This document shows, in pieces, positions 24,786 to 37,794 of a stretch of 64,000 nt of DNA (positions are counted from its first letter, which is position 1; every line of letters starts with the position of its first letter). Where the stretch lies: the NCBI GenBank assembly GCA_029207755.1, contig JARCOQ010000016.1, positions 5,814,501 to 5,878,500 of the forward strand, in the 5' to 3' direction. The notes under the pieces are model-generated. The model made no database searches and was not told the origin of the DNA. It worked only from the letters and a program-made list of their open reading frames with translations. A program made the translations under genes and the position numbers. This DNA comes from Chamaea fasciata (lineage: Eukaryota > Chordata > Aves > Passeriformes > Sylviidae).

Positions 24786-26754
24786 AAAGTCCTTGTTATT
24801 GGATAAACATTAAATTAGTAACAACTTCACATCCAATTCAAATTACCTTCTTCCGAGATTGCTCTCTCTCGGTCTCTCCTGGGAAAGAGCACTGTGGGGA
24901 AAGAGGGTGGCAGGAGCCAAATCCCATGTGGGGCTCAGATGTTTCTCCTAGATGTCCTGGAGGAGGGGATGAGGCAATCTTTCCATAGAGGATGGCAAGA
25001 AGGTGACATTCACGGCCCTGATTATGTAGAAGAACCCAGCCTGGTAATAGAGAAGATGACTGGATGGACTGTCAAAGGAGTGGTGGCTTTTCTGGTGCAA
25101 AAAATGCCAGCAGAAGAATTCTGGTATTTCCTACACCTTGTTTATATACGGGCTCCTCATGGTATTTTGGTGAAGGAGATTCCCAAACCAGTCCAGTGAC
25201 CATGGGAACAACTGTCTGATGTCAACTCTCTCATAAAGTGTTCCTGAGGAAACACAGACCTGGTTCGGCAGGATCCCAGGGATGTTCTGAAGATGTTTGT
25301 GTAGAAATCCAGAGGCTGCCACCTGAGGAAAGCAACCTTTGCTGAGCAGAAGTTTGTGCTCTGCAAATAGACACAGCTCTCTGCTTAATTGTAGTGGGAT
25401 TGCAAAATAAGGCTTTAACTATTTGGAAGGGTGAAACTGATGAACTTTAAAAACACCTAGGGAAGGTGGCATCCAGATACTCTCAGAAAGAGCAACAAGC
25501 TTTGCTTTAGAGTGGAAATCTAAATGGAGGACGGGAGGAAATGGGAAAGGGCAGGATAAAGATGGCACCTGAAATCTGGTGGCCTCAACCAGGAAAGTCC
25601 TGCAGGCCGACATAGACCCACTGAATTCGAACCAACCATCTACAATTTAATAGCAATCCCAAATTTTAAGTGTTGCAATGAATCAGAGCCATGTTTGCAG
25701 TTTCATATTTTGTGATGTTTAATTTTCAAGCATTTTATTTTAATTACCAGTTTCCAATCATTTTTATGTTAGCTCTGAGTGCCTTTCCTGCATTTTCTTC
25801 TCAATAATTAAAACTTTTTAATAACATTACTTTCAATCAAAGAATTTCAATTTATCTTCTAACTTAGTTCTATCCTAATAAGTTCTTTTCCCCTGGAAAT
25901 TTCCTAGCATTCAGTAAAGGAAATAAGCATTTCTGAGGAATCATATTTTTCCTTCTAACAAATTGACAGCTCTTTTGTCTTTGAAAAAATTATTTGGCAA
26001 AGCAAAAAGACACAGATTGCCAAGTATTTGTACACAAGATGGCTCAGATACAAATCCCTTCTACCTTCTCTTTGCTTTAAATAACAAAAGCCACTGACCA
26101 GTGTGTGAAACAAGTTGATAAACAAACATGTCCTGTAGGCTTGAGAAAACACCCTCTCAGTTTTGAAATCTGCTCAATCACATTTTTGTATCATGCCTGA
26201 CAGGTGAGAGAATACAACCTACTAGCTGAGAAAACAATGTTGAGCAGAGTGAACAAAGGCTCAATTCAACTGCAAGGCCTGCCTGGTTTATAGTAAAACA
26301 AAACATCTTCATCACAACAAACCAAAACCAAGTGAAAACATAATTGTTCAGTCTCTAAGCCTCAAATGATTCTAAACTTGCCCATCTCCTGGGTTTACAA
26401 ACTGCCAGTTTCCAAACTCTGGAGAGTTTAGCAAAGTCTCTCTGAGGGATGCTTGCACCTCACAGATGAAATCACAGAGAAACCTTAGAAACTCATAGGC
26501 AGAGAAGATATAAGAGATAAATATGAATCATGGAGATCTCACTAATATGCTAAGGCACTCGTCGGCGTTGTGGACAGTCCATTAGAGCTGAATCAGCATG
26601 TTCCTGAGAATATCACATTCACTGAAAACAAACAAAACACTTGCCATGGGCAATCTCAGGTCTCCTTCCTTTGCCCTCGATCTTCTCTCAGATTCTTCCT
26701 TCAGGAGATCAAGTGATAAATTTCAAGTGTAAAAATATTTTGTTACTGTGACTC

Positions 26755-26779
26755 AAAAAAAAAAAAAAAAAAAAAAAAA
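26755..26779. repeat. Poly(A) run, 25 bp
   Basis: Uninterrupted A25. No AATAAA signal sits at the right distance upstream and no target-site duplication is visible, so there is no support for a retroposed gene copy. Confidence 0.9.
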
Positions 26780-28099
26780 GCTGTGCAGCTTTTCACCAGA
26801 AAATGCCTTTTCTACAAAGCCATGGGGTTTGTGAGGAAACCAAGTGTGCTGAACATTTCAACGAAAATTTAGCATAATCCTTCATGCAGGTAAAGTCCAA
26901 GTTTATGTTTCAAATTAAGCAATGTTTTCCCTCTTTCGTGGTGCATAAGGACACTAATGTGCAGGCTATTTATTTCACAGATCTTTTCCAAAATCATGAT
27001 ATTACAGGATGTGTCATGTTTGCTCCTCTCATGGTCAGTTTTTAAATTTTGGCTTTTCATTCCAGTATTGAAGCTTCCTACGGAAAGGCTGAACTTTTCC
27101 TACTTTGCAGCCTAAATTCCCATTGGGAATGGCATTACAGCCTTGGAGCTGCACCCTGTGTAAGCAGTTACTGATCCAAGAAGAGCCCAACAGCCAACCC
27201 TGTGAAACCACAACTGATTCTGGGCAGGAAATTTACAGCCTCTTTAACTTCCGTCCTACAAAATTTCTCTTGGGTCTAAATTAAGACAATTTGACACCTT
27301 CAGGTGTTCCCCAGCGTCTAGGCAGCTAATGAGCCAGGCTGGAGTGAGGTGCCCTCTGGGTGGAGGCTCCTATCAGCTCTTGGGGGATGGAGGAGCTTCT
27401 CTTCCCCCAAGGTGCCTCTGTCTCACGTGCTTTTGTTCAGAGAGTGTTTTCCTTGCAGCGTGGCTGTAGCCGGAAGAAGATTTTGCAGGTTTACAGCTCT
27501 TACCATAGACAGAGAATGTATACACAATATATTATCTCACATATTTTCTGCTGCCCAGCAGACACTATCAACTGTTTGGTAGAGCACACACTCAGAGGAA
27601 CGTGTCAGAGCAGGAAGCAATTAATAACCACATCTGATTACTTAGAGCAACTCTTCCCAAACTCCACTTCGGCTAAGAACTAAGCACTCTGTGCCTTCCA
27701 TCTTCCATCACTCGTGGATACTCAAGTTAACAGTTACCATTTTTCAGGGGTGGGGTCTGACCCAAAGCCTTACAGAAGATGAGAAGAAGCCTTCAGTGGT
27801 CACCACTCGGCTTTGGTTCAGTTCCTGGGCACACAGAGGGTATGCAGAGATATTCAGATGCACATTCAGGAGCAGCACACCTGGGGATGGCAGCAAGCCC
27901 GTGCCTTTCCTGCAAGGGCAGCTGGGGAGCTCCTGAAAAACCCAGTGTGATCAATGCTGCTGTTTCCCAATGCAAGATACCCCGTTGTCTCCAACCCCAC
28001 ATGCTCTGTACTGCAGCCCCATCTTCCAGCATCCCTCCCATCCCTTGCTCAGGCAGGCACACTGCGCAGGTTTGTCTTTATTTTAAGTTACCACCCCTT

Positions 28100-28117
28100 T
28101 TGTTGTTGTTGTTGTTG
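28100..28117. repeat. (TTG)6 microsatellite
   Basis: Six tandem TTG copies followed by TTATTAATAC and a T run. Confidence 0.85.
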
Positions 28118-28394
28118 TTATTAATACTTTTTTTTCAAAATGAAAGAAAAAAAAAAATCTCCCCCTTCCCTGTCCCTCCCTGCCATGTTCCCAAGGTGCC
28201 AACTAATCTCCGATGCCCAGCTTGTACACAGCCACCTCTAATTGCTCCTGCATTTTCATCTGGTGTAAGTTCAGCCATCGCTACAGCTGCCCCTCCTCCC
28301 TCCGGGAATTCACACCTTCATTATCACTCTTTACTGCAGAGCCGTCCGCAGGCTCCCGGCTCCGAACAGCAGCTCCGATAAAAAATAGAGCAGC

Positions 28395-28570
28395 TTTTCA
28401 GTGGTTTCAATTTTAATTACCAGCATCAAGGCAGCTCGCATTCTCACCAGGCTGTTTCGCACTAATTAAAGTGAGGAGGAGTTTATGGAAGGGACACCAA
28501 CTCCACTTCACTCCCTCATCTATTATTTACAGACAGTAATACAAATAATTTCCAATTTAAACAGTCTGAG
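28395..28570. promoter_or_regulatory. AT-rich candidate regulatory block
   Basis: Contains TTTTAATTACCAGC near 28411, GCACTAATTAAAGTG near 28458, TCTATTATTTACAG near 28517 and AATAATTTCCAATTTAAAC near 28544. Homeodomain and forkhead-like words are evenly spread over about 170 bp between GC-rich flanks. This is one of the better-looking candidates for a conserved non-coding element; function is inference. Confidence 0.37.
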
Positions 28571-29505
28571 CTGGCCAGCAAAGAGGAGGGAGAGGTGGGG
28601 AGAACGCTAAGCAAGGAGAAACTCAAATAAAGAGGAGCAACTAAGAGAAGGGAATGGAAAATCAACTCCCAGTGCCCTCTAGTGGGATGACTTCCTGAGG
28701 GGTCGCAAGGTTGGAGTTGTGAACATGCCCAGGGGGCCCTTGGAGGTGGCAGACGTTGGTTTCTCCTTGCTTGGCCTCACTAGTTACCTTCAAGATGTGA
28801 TCCAGCAGGAGCAAAAGATCATTTTGCACCAGGGTTGTTTGCCCCAGCTCTGCAGGGGGTTTAATCCCCTGCTGTTCTTCCCTGGGGGTACTTCGTCTTT
28901 CCCAGGGACATGGCAAGGTGCTGTTGGAAATGGCCTCTGAAAATCCGTCCTGGGTGGGCTCTGAGCTGGCAGACACCACGTTGTTGGGTGCCCAGTCCAA
29001 CCTGAAAGCCCTGGTTCTGATGGGGTGTGAACAAAGGATGAAGTTGGGCTGTAGATCATGAAAGGGATTTTATGGGGGTCGGGGGAAAATCCCCTTATCT
29101 AGAGGATGGGCTGCCCACACGGATGATCAGCTCCATCTGCCAGCAGATAGGGTTTCCCAAAGCCAGGATTGTTTTCCTGTCTGGTCCCTTTCTCCCTGGA
29201 TGGGAAATGTTCTCCACCCCTTGGACTGGCTCTGTTCAGCCTTTCACAGCACAGCATGTGTCAAGCCTGGAAGTTTTATGGATTTGGAGGACAAACCCTG
29301 AGGATGGGCTGGTGCAGAGGTAGGTGGTTCCACACCCATGAAAACACTGTCTGTAAGCAGGGAATGTGGAAGACCCCACTCCACAGTAAATTTTACAACA
29401 TCAAGTAATGAAAATGCAATGGTTTCTCATCCTTTGTGCTGGTCAGATTGGATGAGGGGACATATAACCCAGGGCCCTGAAACCATGTCATCTGTGGGTC
29501 ACATT
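28570..29505. other. Unique non-coding sequence, no gene seen
   Basis: Mixed-composition DNA with short open frames on both strands. No transposon or gene recognised. Confidence 0.5.
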
Positions 29506-29890
29506 CAGATTTCATTTAAACCAGTGCTGATCAGGAATAACTCCAATAAGAACAGCGTTACCCTGGATTTACACCAGGCTAAGGCAGATAAGCCTGAAGA
29601 TCAGTGACTGAAGGAGAAGAAGTTTCAACATAAATGATGTTACTACAGAAAAGTACCTTGATTGAAGCACAGGTGTTGAATGTTAATCACCGTAGGCTTG
29701 ATCCAGCATCTGTGTAAGTCAGAAGCAATATCCCATTTCCTGCAGCATTTTGGGATTAGATCAACAGCAGGTAAAACTCAGAGACCAAATCAGCTTTCTC
29801 TTGTACCACTACTAGTGTTTGAAGTGCCTGGGACTTCAGCGGAGGCATTCCTGATTTATGCCAGGGCGCAAAAAAGAATCAGGCCCTGTC
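29506..29890. mobile_element. Probable fossil of an old amniote interspersed repeat
   Basis: Three segments (29506-29590, 29695-29765 and 29846-29890) resemble a repeat widespread in turtle and crocodilian genomes, recognisable by phrases such as CAGGAATAACTCC, CTGGATTTACACCAG, CCTGATTTATGCCAG and AATCAGGCCCTG. In that family the phrases occur as both direct and inverted copies around a TGAAGTCAATGG-type centre, which is degraded here. I do not recall the family name. Bases between the segments do not match anything I know. If correct, this is an insertion predating the bird-turtle split. Confidence 0.4.
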
Positions 29891-30635
29891 TTCTGCTTCT
29901 TGGGTGTTTCCAGGGAATAATGATGGAATTTGGGGCAATTTAACCTTGAGATCATCAATTCAGACCTGGGCCAGGCTGGGTGCCAGAAAAAGTTGTTACC
30001 AAAGGCCAGCTTCTGAAATAAGTGGGGTTCTGGGGTCTGGTAAAATTTTCCACTGGTACAAGAAGAGCAGGTATTTTGCAGATCCTCTGAACAAAAACAG
30101 ATTAGAGACTACAGCTTGAGGTACACTGCTGTCTCCCCTTTGGCAAAGACAAGACCTGGGGCAGATGCTTGACTTTTGTTAAAAATGTGTGAGCTCAGCC
30201 TGCATTTGAAGGGTGAAGTCTCCCTCTCCTTCTAGGGCAGGGACTGAGGAGACCATAGCTGCAGTTACAGGCAGGGGATTTGACCAGGACGAGCAGGGAA
30301 TCAATTTCTCCATACTTTGCAATTCCTTTGTGCTAGCAGGGGTCAGGTTGGTGATCATCCCTGGGGCCCAGGGTGAGTCTACGTGTGTTTTTTGCTCCAC
30401 ATCAGGCTGTGCCTGTCCAAAGAGAGGGGAAGAGGCTCGCTCACATGCCACTGACTGGTCAGACCCAAGGCAATGTTCACTCCACACATGCTGGCAGAGC
30501 CCAGCTCAGCTCTGGCACCTGCCAAATGCAGCTGGAAGCACAAATCATTTCATAACTGCTGGTGTTTGTATGGCAGCGCCCGGGTACTCCTGTGGCCAGG
30601 CCTGTACATCTCTGTTATGGGCAACTGTTTACACT

Positions 30636-30658
30636 AAAAAAAAAAAAAAAAAAAAAAA
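30636..30658. repeat. Poly(A) run, 23 bp
   Basis: Uninterrupted A23 without a recognisable retrocopy upstream. Confidence 0.9.
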
Positions 30659-31827
30659 CCCAATGTCATATTTGCTCTCATCTGAATTAATGAGATGGAT
30701 TTTGTTGCGTTCTCTGTGGTGAAAACTGGTCATTCATGTCTGCAAATTAACACAGCCATTTTGGCCTCAATCAGCTCCTCTAAAGCAGCATCAGTTAATT
30801 GTACTTTGAAATCCCTTTTTTCTGTCCTAAAATGTGCTTTCTGATCATCCTCTCAGAGCAAATACGGTAAATAACTAACCAATGTGAGCAGCCACAAAGC
30901 CATAAACATTTTACAGATGTTCAGCCAACATCCATGAACGCAGACAAAAATTCCAAACTCCAGCCATGTGCAATGAGCCTGGCCTGACTTGGAGGGAGGA
31001 TGTGCAGCTGAGTAGTTGGGTGCACTAAATGTGCCTGCTCAGTAAGAAAGGGCTTTTCACCACAGATCACAGGGAGCCCCTTCGTGGAGCTGAAATGCCT
31101 TTGCACCAGGTCTCTTGCTCCCAGCCAGAAAGTATCTCTCTCTCTGATGAGAAAAGGGGTTTTTCTAATTTATTGCTTTTATGGGATTGTTCCTCCACAG
31201 AGGCACAAATAGCAGCATATCAATAAAGCCAGTCGTTTGAAGTTGGATATTTCCACCTCTGTCACAGCAAAATAATTAAAAAAGGATTCACAAGATCATA
31301 AATTGCATGTCACCAAGGACACAGCCTCCTTAACCCTTTAAAAGCCAGGCTGTGCCCACCCATGGCCCATCTTACTGAAGGCATGAAGACACATTTGTTA
31401 TTTTTACCATCTCAGTCACAAGGGCTTTCCTGTCTGGAAAGAGATACAGTAAGAACCTGTCTGCGCAGGGAATGAACTGGCTGGCTGGTGGGATCCTAGC
31501 CCAGCTCTGGTGTGCAAATGCACATATAGATTTGCTTTTCAGCCAGGCAAACCAGGAGATGTGCTGCAGACCTGCAAGAGCCCAGCATTTAGTCACATGG
31601 AAGTTAAAACATGTTACAGCCATATCAGGCATTCGGGATAACATTTTCAAACATAGCTGAAGAGTGGCAGCATGAGGAGGGCCTAAAATCATTTGTTCTC
31701 ACTTAAAAACTCCTCTGGTTTCAGCTAGGTGATAGAAAAGGATGGAGGCCATCTGGGCCAGGAACTCCTGTTGTCCTGCTGATCCCTCCCCAGCACAGAC
31801 ACAGCCATAACACACCCTGAATCATTG

Positions 31828-31844
31828 AAAAAAAAAAAAAAAAA
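31828..31844. repeat. Poly(A) run, 17 bp
   Basis: Uninterrupted A17 without a recognisable retrocopy upstream. Confidence 0.85.
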
Positions 31845-33539
31845 GTTAATGCAAGAAAAGGAATTAATGTTATTTTCTAGGCAGTTTCCCGATACAACAG
31901 CCAGTGCTCCAGCCTAATTTGGTTACAGTCGAGGTTAGCACCCATTGTTAAATTCTGCAGGTCACCTCCTGCCCTTTTATAAATCCAGAGAACTCCACGG
32001 AAGAGGCTGAGGGTGTAAATCTGCAGGTCTGAGCCCTGATGGCACATGGGGGCTGGACTCCCCAGAGCATCAGGGCTGAGACAAGCACGAGAGTGAGTAA
32101 TGTTTGCTGGGCTGCGGGCAGAGGAATGAGCCAGGGTGTGCTTTTTCCTGGGGGAAAGAACAGCCCCCAGACAGTGGCAGGTTGCTGGTTTGGTGTTGCT
32201 TTCACAAAGACCACTCTTGAAGCCTGCAGAGTCTGCGGCGTCAGGAGAAATCCCACTGGAGGTGGATTAGTGGGAAGAACGGAGCTGAGTTAAGCGTGGT
32301 TTATCACAGGGCAGTGTAATTATATTACACACATCCCATGGCTACATCCACCATCACCAGCATGAGGGGGAGGCATGTGTTTTTCCCTCCCAGTCCAAGA
32401 CAAAAACCCCTGGAAAAGAGTGGGTTTTGCCTTTTTGTTACCCCAGAAGAGGATGGTGGGACCTATTTTTTCCCAGCCTGAGATTTCTTGTGCAAGCTCC
32501 TTAGAGGAAGAAGTAAAGAAATCAACCATTGTGGTATCTGCTTTTGGTAACACAACCTGCATTTTCATGAGAAGAATGAGATTTGGGACATGTTACTCCA
32601 TTATCAGAAGCTCAGGCAGAAGTCACGTAGGTACAGAGGGTCTAAAGATGTCTTTTTCCTGAGCAAAAGGTTCCTTGCTCTGCTAGAGACTCAGAAGGTC
32701 AGAGGAGCTCAAAGTCTTTGTGCCTAAATAGCTTCAGTTTTGTCAACACAATAAAATTAGAATCTTACGCCAGGAAAGCAGATGTAGAGCAACAACACGA
32801 CCGGTGGGTGCTTGGTTTTAACCAATACCCTTTCCCAAGCTCACACTTTGCATGGTTGTAAAATCAGGAGCAGACCCCAACCCTCGGGAGCCCTGCCGTG
32901 CCTTCTGGTCTGCTCTCAACATGACACCAAATTAGGACCCTTCAGTGGCAGAGGCACAAACCAGGCAGACAGGACTAAACGGCCCCTGGATGCAGGATTA
33001 CCGGGGCTTTGCTGGAGGATGGGGCAGCACAGGGAATTGCAGCTCCCTTCCCATCACAGCCAGGCAGAAAGGGCCTGAGGAAGAGGCTGTGCATATGGAG
33101 AAGGGCAGCAGCTGAGCCCCATCTGGAGATCCCCGGGGACGTGCCAGAGAGGGGTGGGAAAAGCAGAGGATGAACTGCAGTGTCCATAGCAGGACCAATA
33201 AATGGATGCATCTCCGGGAGGGAGAAGGTGCCTGGCATGTGGCTGTGGTTAAATAGAAGGGATAGAGGGGACAGAAAAGATGGCTTCTCCTCAGACTGAC
33301 ACCAAGAACAGCTATTTTTGCTGACCCCCTCTGATGCCACCATGGGGCAGCAGTTAGTGAAACCCTGTGGGTTTAGTGAGGCATTAGGAATCCTACAGAA
33401 ACACCACAGCCAGTTCCTTCTCCTGTCCTCGTGGTCTCCAGTCTATCCACGGGTTGAGAACTGAGGTCTGTAACAGGCCACAAAATAAAGAGATCTTTAC
33501 TCCCACTGGAAACCTTCATTCAGGAGTCCACAGACAGGA

Positions 33540-34885
33540 ATAAGTTAAAATCACACTTTTATTCTTAAATGGTAGGAATAAATTGCTGCCCTTCTAGACA
33601 ATTTTTTCTATTATCTACCCAAAATAAAGCATATAGATAAATAATGAGATCTTACAGTACCTATCAGACTAGCTATAATAAGCACTTGAGCAGGATGAAA
33701 TACTGTCTTATTAGGAGAGCTGAAGGTGTGAAGTTTGCCACCAGCTCCAAAGGGCAGAGATGCTCATATGACAACTGTCTCTTAATATTCATTAGCAAAC
33801 TGATGGCTAATATAAGAAAACCCTTCACATTATCACTAATCCATCAATGGTGCTCGTGGGGCTCCTATCACCAGAACACCCAAGTACCTCCAGGATTCCT
33901 GCAGCAGATTATTATGCATGGAGAACCCAAATAATTCTTACCTAAGCCTCTGAGCAAGTGATAAGGAGGTCTGAAGGAGGGGGAAAATCCTTCTTTTCCA
34001 TGCTGGACAAAGAGTCTTGGTGACATCTGTTGGTCTGAGGGCCTGGTGACCCTCAAGCTGGATCCCAATCCCACAGAAAAGGGTTGTTCCAGGGGAGGGT
34101 TATCTGTGCTCATGCTGCAACACCAGCAGCCAGGCTGCATTGGGACAGGGGGGTCTGAGAAACACTGCGGGGAGATAAGTGAAAATGAAATTAAGAGAAT
34201 GTATATCTTCAGATTTTTCTGGTTGTCTTATTTGGTCTTGGGATGAGCTGGGGGTGAGGATGTTTTTGTCTTGAGATGGCCACTGGTCTCTGCCTCATGG
34301 AAACCCCAAAGAGGCCAAGGCAGAAGTGGAGGAGCAATGGCATCAACCCTGTGCACCAGGAATGGGCCAGAGGCTGAAACCTTGGCTGTGATTTGAGAGC
34401 TGTGGGCTCACCTGGTGGGGTTTCTCTGGGCTGGCAGAGACCCTGCTGGGACCCACAGTGATGTCTGCAGCAAACCAGAAAGGTCAGGACATAGAAAGTG
34501 GGATTCAGACAGGGCCAAGCCCTCCAAGCAGAGCACAAGCACACAAGACACTCTCCCTTTCAATTTAAGAACTAGGAAATGCTGTTGTAGTGCAGCAAAC
34601 ATCAACCAGCCCTTCTAAAAAATAACTCCAACCTCTGCCTGACTCACAGAGAACACTTTTCCTCTAACTTCATTCCTGGGACCCGAGGGAGACAGCATGG
34701 GGTCCCCAAGGGAGCCCAGAGCAAAGCTTCCCTCACTTGCCTTTCCCCAGGAGAAGTCAGTGAAATATCCTTTTCTCTTCCCAACCCCTTGAACTCTGCT
34801 CCTGAGCAGAGACAAAGGAAAAGAAGAGGGAGGAATTAATTCCAGCCAATTGAGTGTGTTCCCTGCTCTAGTTTAGTTTGGAGTA
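33540..34885. other. Unique non-coding sequence, AT-rich at its left end
   Basis: AT-rich at 33540-33850 (AATAAATTGC, ATAGATAAATAATGAG, CTAGCTATAATAAGC), then GC-moderate. No gene or transposon recognised. Confidence 0.5.
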
Positions 34886-35065
34886 GGTACACATAACAAT
34901 AACATTTTAATAATAATTTAATTTATAATACGCCCCCCTGCCAAGGCACTCAAGGCACTACAAAAACAATTAAAATATGATTATAATAAATAAACAGCAA
35001 TAATTAAAACATCATAAACCAGACAATATTAGAGGCAAACCAAATGCTAGAAAGCAAAACAAAGC
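34885..35065. mobile_element. Possible fossil LINE/SINE-like fragment
   Basis: AATAATAATTTAATTTATAA is followed by CCAAGGCACTCAAGGCACTA and then a long A/T-rich series of AATTAAAA and AATAAAT words. This order (ATAA-rich, then a CCAAGGCACTCAGGGC-like phrase, then AAAATTAAAA) resembles the 3' part of old reptilian LINEs, but the match is short and the rest is low complexity. It could be chance. Confidence 0.22.
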
Positions 35066-37790
35066 AGCATCTTTGGAGGAAGGAGATCCTTGCGCAATTC
35101 ATCTTCCAAATCTCCTGTTGATGTTAGATTGAAATTCTCCTGTGAAGCTGTTTCTGCATCTGCAAAGATTTTGGCAGTGTCACTGTCATTAAAAAAATGG
35201 ATTTTATACTACCATAAATTAACTAGAGTTTTGCAAGGCTGTAATAACACAACATTCACTTTCATTTGAATAAATTGGAGCTCAGTTTGCTCAGGAAACT
35301 CAGTTTATGGTGCCGAACTTGTGTTGCCTGCCCTGAGTTTGGGAAAAACACACACTCATACAGTTTGTGGTTCGTAAAACGTGCCTCATTATAGAAACCA
35401 GAACATATTAAAGATTTAAAACCAAACCCCCAAACTGAATGGCAGACCAGCCCTCTCCTGGCTGTCAGCTCCTCAGAGCCAATGGGATCGGCTTGTCCCA
35501 GTTTACACAACTGGAACCAAAAGACCTAAACTAACAAAAGAAGCAATCTCCCTCCAAAACAAATGAAATTCCAACTTGTGCCAGGCGAGAGCCGTGCACT
35601 GAACTCTAATGATTAAAGGAGACAGGCTCTGTCAAGGCAGAGGTGGAACTGAAACACAGCCAGTCGGTCCCTCCTCTGAAAAAACCTGGCACCAGCCCTC
35701 AGACAATTACATCCAGGATCCGTTCACTCGAGTGCCTCAGCTGATCTCAGTGGTTGTGGCAGCGCATGAAGGGAAAATCCTTCTCGCAAACCCAAACCAC
35801 ACAGGGATTTCTCCATACTAGGGGGAAAAAAAAACCCAAAACAAAACAAAACACATTAGGAAGATGAAGCTGGTGGTTTTCATCCAGCACAGAGAACCAG
35901 GAGGATGTTTTCCATCTGATTCCTCTGAGGTTTTGCTCTCGTGTGTTTTACTTTGAACTTCAGAGCCAAGAATTTTAAAAAATCAAGGGGCTGGTGAATG
36001 GCACCACATGGTCCTCACACACAAAGCCATCTTTGGGGCTGGGTTTGTTCAAAAAGAGCCTTCAAAAGGGTTCATGAGCCTTAGTGCATGATGCCGCAAC
36101 TTTGGAGGCAGGTAAGAGGCCTGCAGTGGAGAAACCATTACAGATTTTGGGCACGGACTGAGTCCTTCCATTTATTTCTATAATGTCCTCTAAAAAATGA
36201 AATTAACCACAGATTCCTGGTTCCCTGCATAGCCACCTCCAGGAATGGCCCCACACTTCACTGCAAGACTGTGCTGGAAAGGGACCTCTTCTTGTCTGCA
36301 GGAAAAAAGGTGCTTTCCAGGAGGGGCCCACATTACCGGGATTGGGGGTTGATTGTTTCTTTCCTCTGCAGAATGCACCTCCTCTCCTTACAGATCTCAT
36401 GTCTGCACTAAGGCTCTACCGCCTTTCATAGAAATGGTCCTTCCTGGGTGCTCACCTTTTGAAAAGCAATTTCCAAGGGCAAGGGAACCTCATCATAAGC
36501 TCATGTTCTGGCATGTCCCTGTATCTGGACCGTGCATCAATCAGTATTCCCACAGTTTTCCCAAATCCTTCACCTTGCATAGAAGTTATTGAGCAAATTT
36601 CATATTTCCACTCCATGGAGGTAACTGGAAATTCATGGCTCTGGGGCTGCTCAATGGATGTGGTAGATTCACCTTCTTCTCCAGTAGACAACAGCATTTG
36701 GACTCCAGTTCAACAAAAATAGTTTCTATTTTCTTTGGAGATGGAGTGCACTGAAACATAGAGAAGCTCATGCAAGTCCTCTGCTCTTCCTTATGCTGGA
36801 CCACATTTCAGCTAAAAGAATCAGATTCTGAGGTGAACCACAGAAAATTTGCATTCTTTTTTCTTCATCACAATCCTTCAAGTTTCCCGTGTGACCTTGA
36901 ACAGGTGAATCAGGCACAAACTGTGAAAAATGTCAGATGTCTCTGCCTTTGGGATTCAAAGAGAGCCAAGCATCTCGCACCTTGAAGGATGTGGATTAGA
37001 GGTCTGTGCCTCGGTTTCCCTATGTGCTTTCCTGACTTCTAGGACAGATTGGGCATCAAAATGTCGGTAGTTTTTCTCCTCAACTCCCTCATTCAGTCAG
37101 TCATCAGTATTTTAATTCAGATTTGGACAATCATGAGATGATGATTCTGCCCCTGTCAGCATTTCACCATAGCAAAAAAAAAGCTGACTGGAGCTTCTCC
37201 CTGGATTTACACTCAGGGTCTTCTTTCCAGATGTCACTCAGGGCTCTGATTCATTTGGGAAGGCTCCCCAGATCCTCCAAGATTGGGGTAGCTCCAGCAC
37301 AGGGGTTTGGGAGTCATTGGAAACTGCTTCAGAAGAGCACTCACTGATACTTGAGAGCAGAAATGAGAAGACAGAGCTGGCAGAATTTATTTTATGACAA
37401 ATCCTAAAAGGAAATTATGCAAAGTAATAAAATAAAGAAGAATTATAAATGAGGACAAGAAATGGGTGAAATATAGAATAAATTCTGGGAAAGCAGGAAG
37501 CTATGGGGGAAGAATTGAAGGCAGAAGTGCTGAGTTAAAGAATAATTATTAGAAACTGATGGATAGGCTGAAGGGAAGAGGGCATTTGGGTTGGGGATTG
37601 GTACAAAAGGAAGCTGCACATTTTTGTGCACAGCAGCATTACCAAAGCATTTCTCTGTCAGGTGTGCCTTGTGGAGGGTGCATGGGGCCACAGTCACTAT
37701 TCATTATTTGGGTGCAAGCCCATAAATCCGGGGACCAGCTTGCTCCTGCTTTGACCTACAATCAAAACAAGCCAAACCTCAGGAATAAAA
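35065..37790. other. Unique non-coding sequence, no gene seen
   Basis: Mixed composition with short open frames only. A small AAAAC tandem occurs at about 35836-35853, directly after an A9 run. Purine-rich at about 37350-37610. No gene or transposon recognised. Confidence 0.5.
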
Positions 37791-37794
37791 GGAG

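Larger units (their letters stand above)
24785..28390. other. Unique non-coding sequence, no gene seen
   Basis: AT-richer DNA at 25.6-27.1 kb and mixed composition elsewhere. An open frame at 24894-25199 (plus) has an even amino acid mix, but it has no start context, domain or splice partner that I recognise. Simple repeats are listed separately. Confidence 0.5.
29890..33540. other. Unique non-coding sequence, no gene seen
   Basis: No recognisable gene or transposon. A short perfect inverted repeat, GTGTAAT-TAT-ATTACAC, lies near 32314. Two poly(A) runs are listed separately. Confidence 0.5.

Noticed and set aside
24894..25199. 101-codon plus-strand frame with even amino acid composition
   Set aside because: No recognisable family, no supporting splice site or start context, and it lies beside an AT-rich block; not enough to call a gene.
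26755..30658. Poly(A) runs as 3' ends of retroposed genes
   Set aside because: No gene-like sequence, polyadenylation signal or target-site duplication is visible beside them, and retrocopies are rare in birds because CR1 does not efficiently mobilise poly(A) mRNAs.
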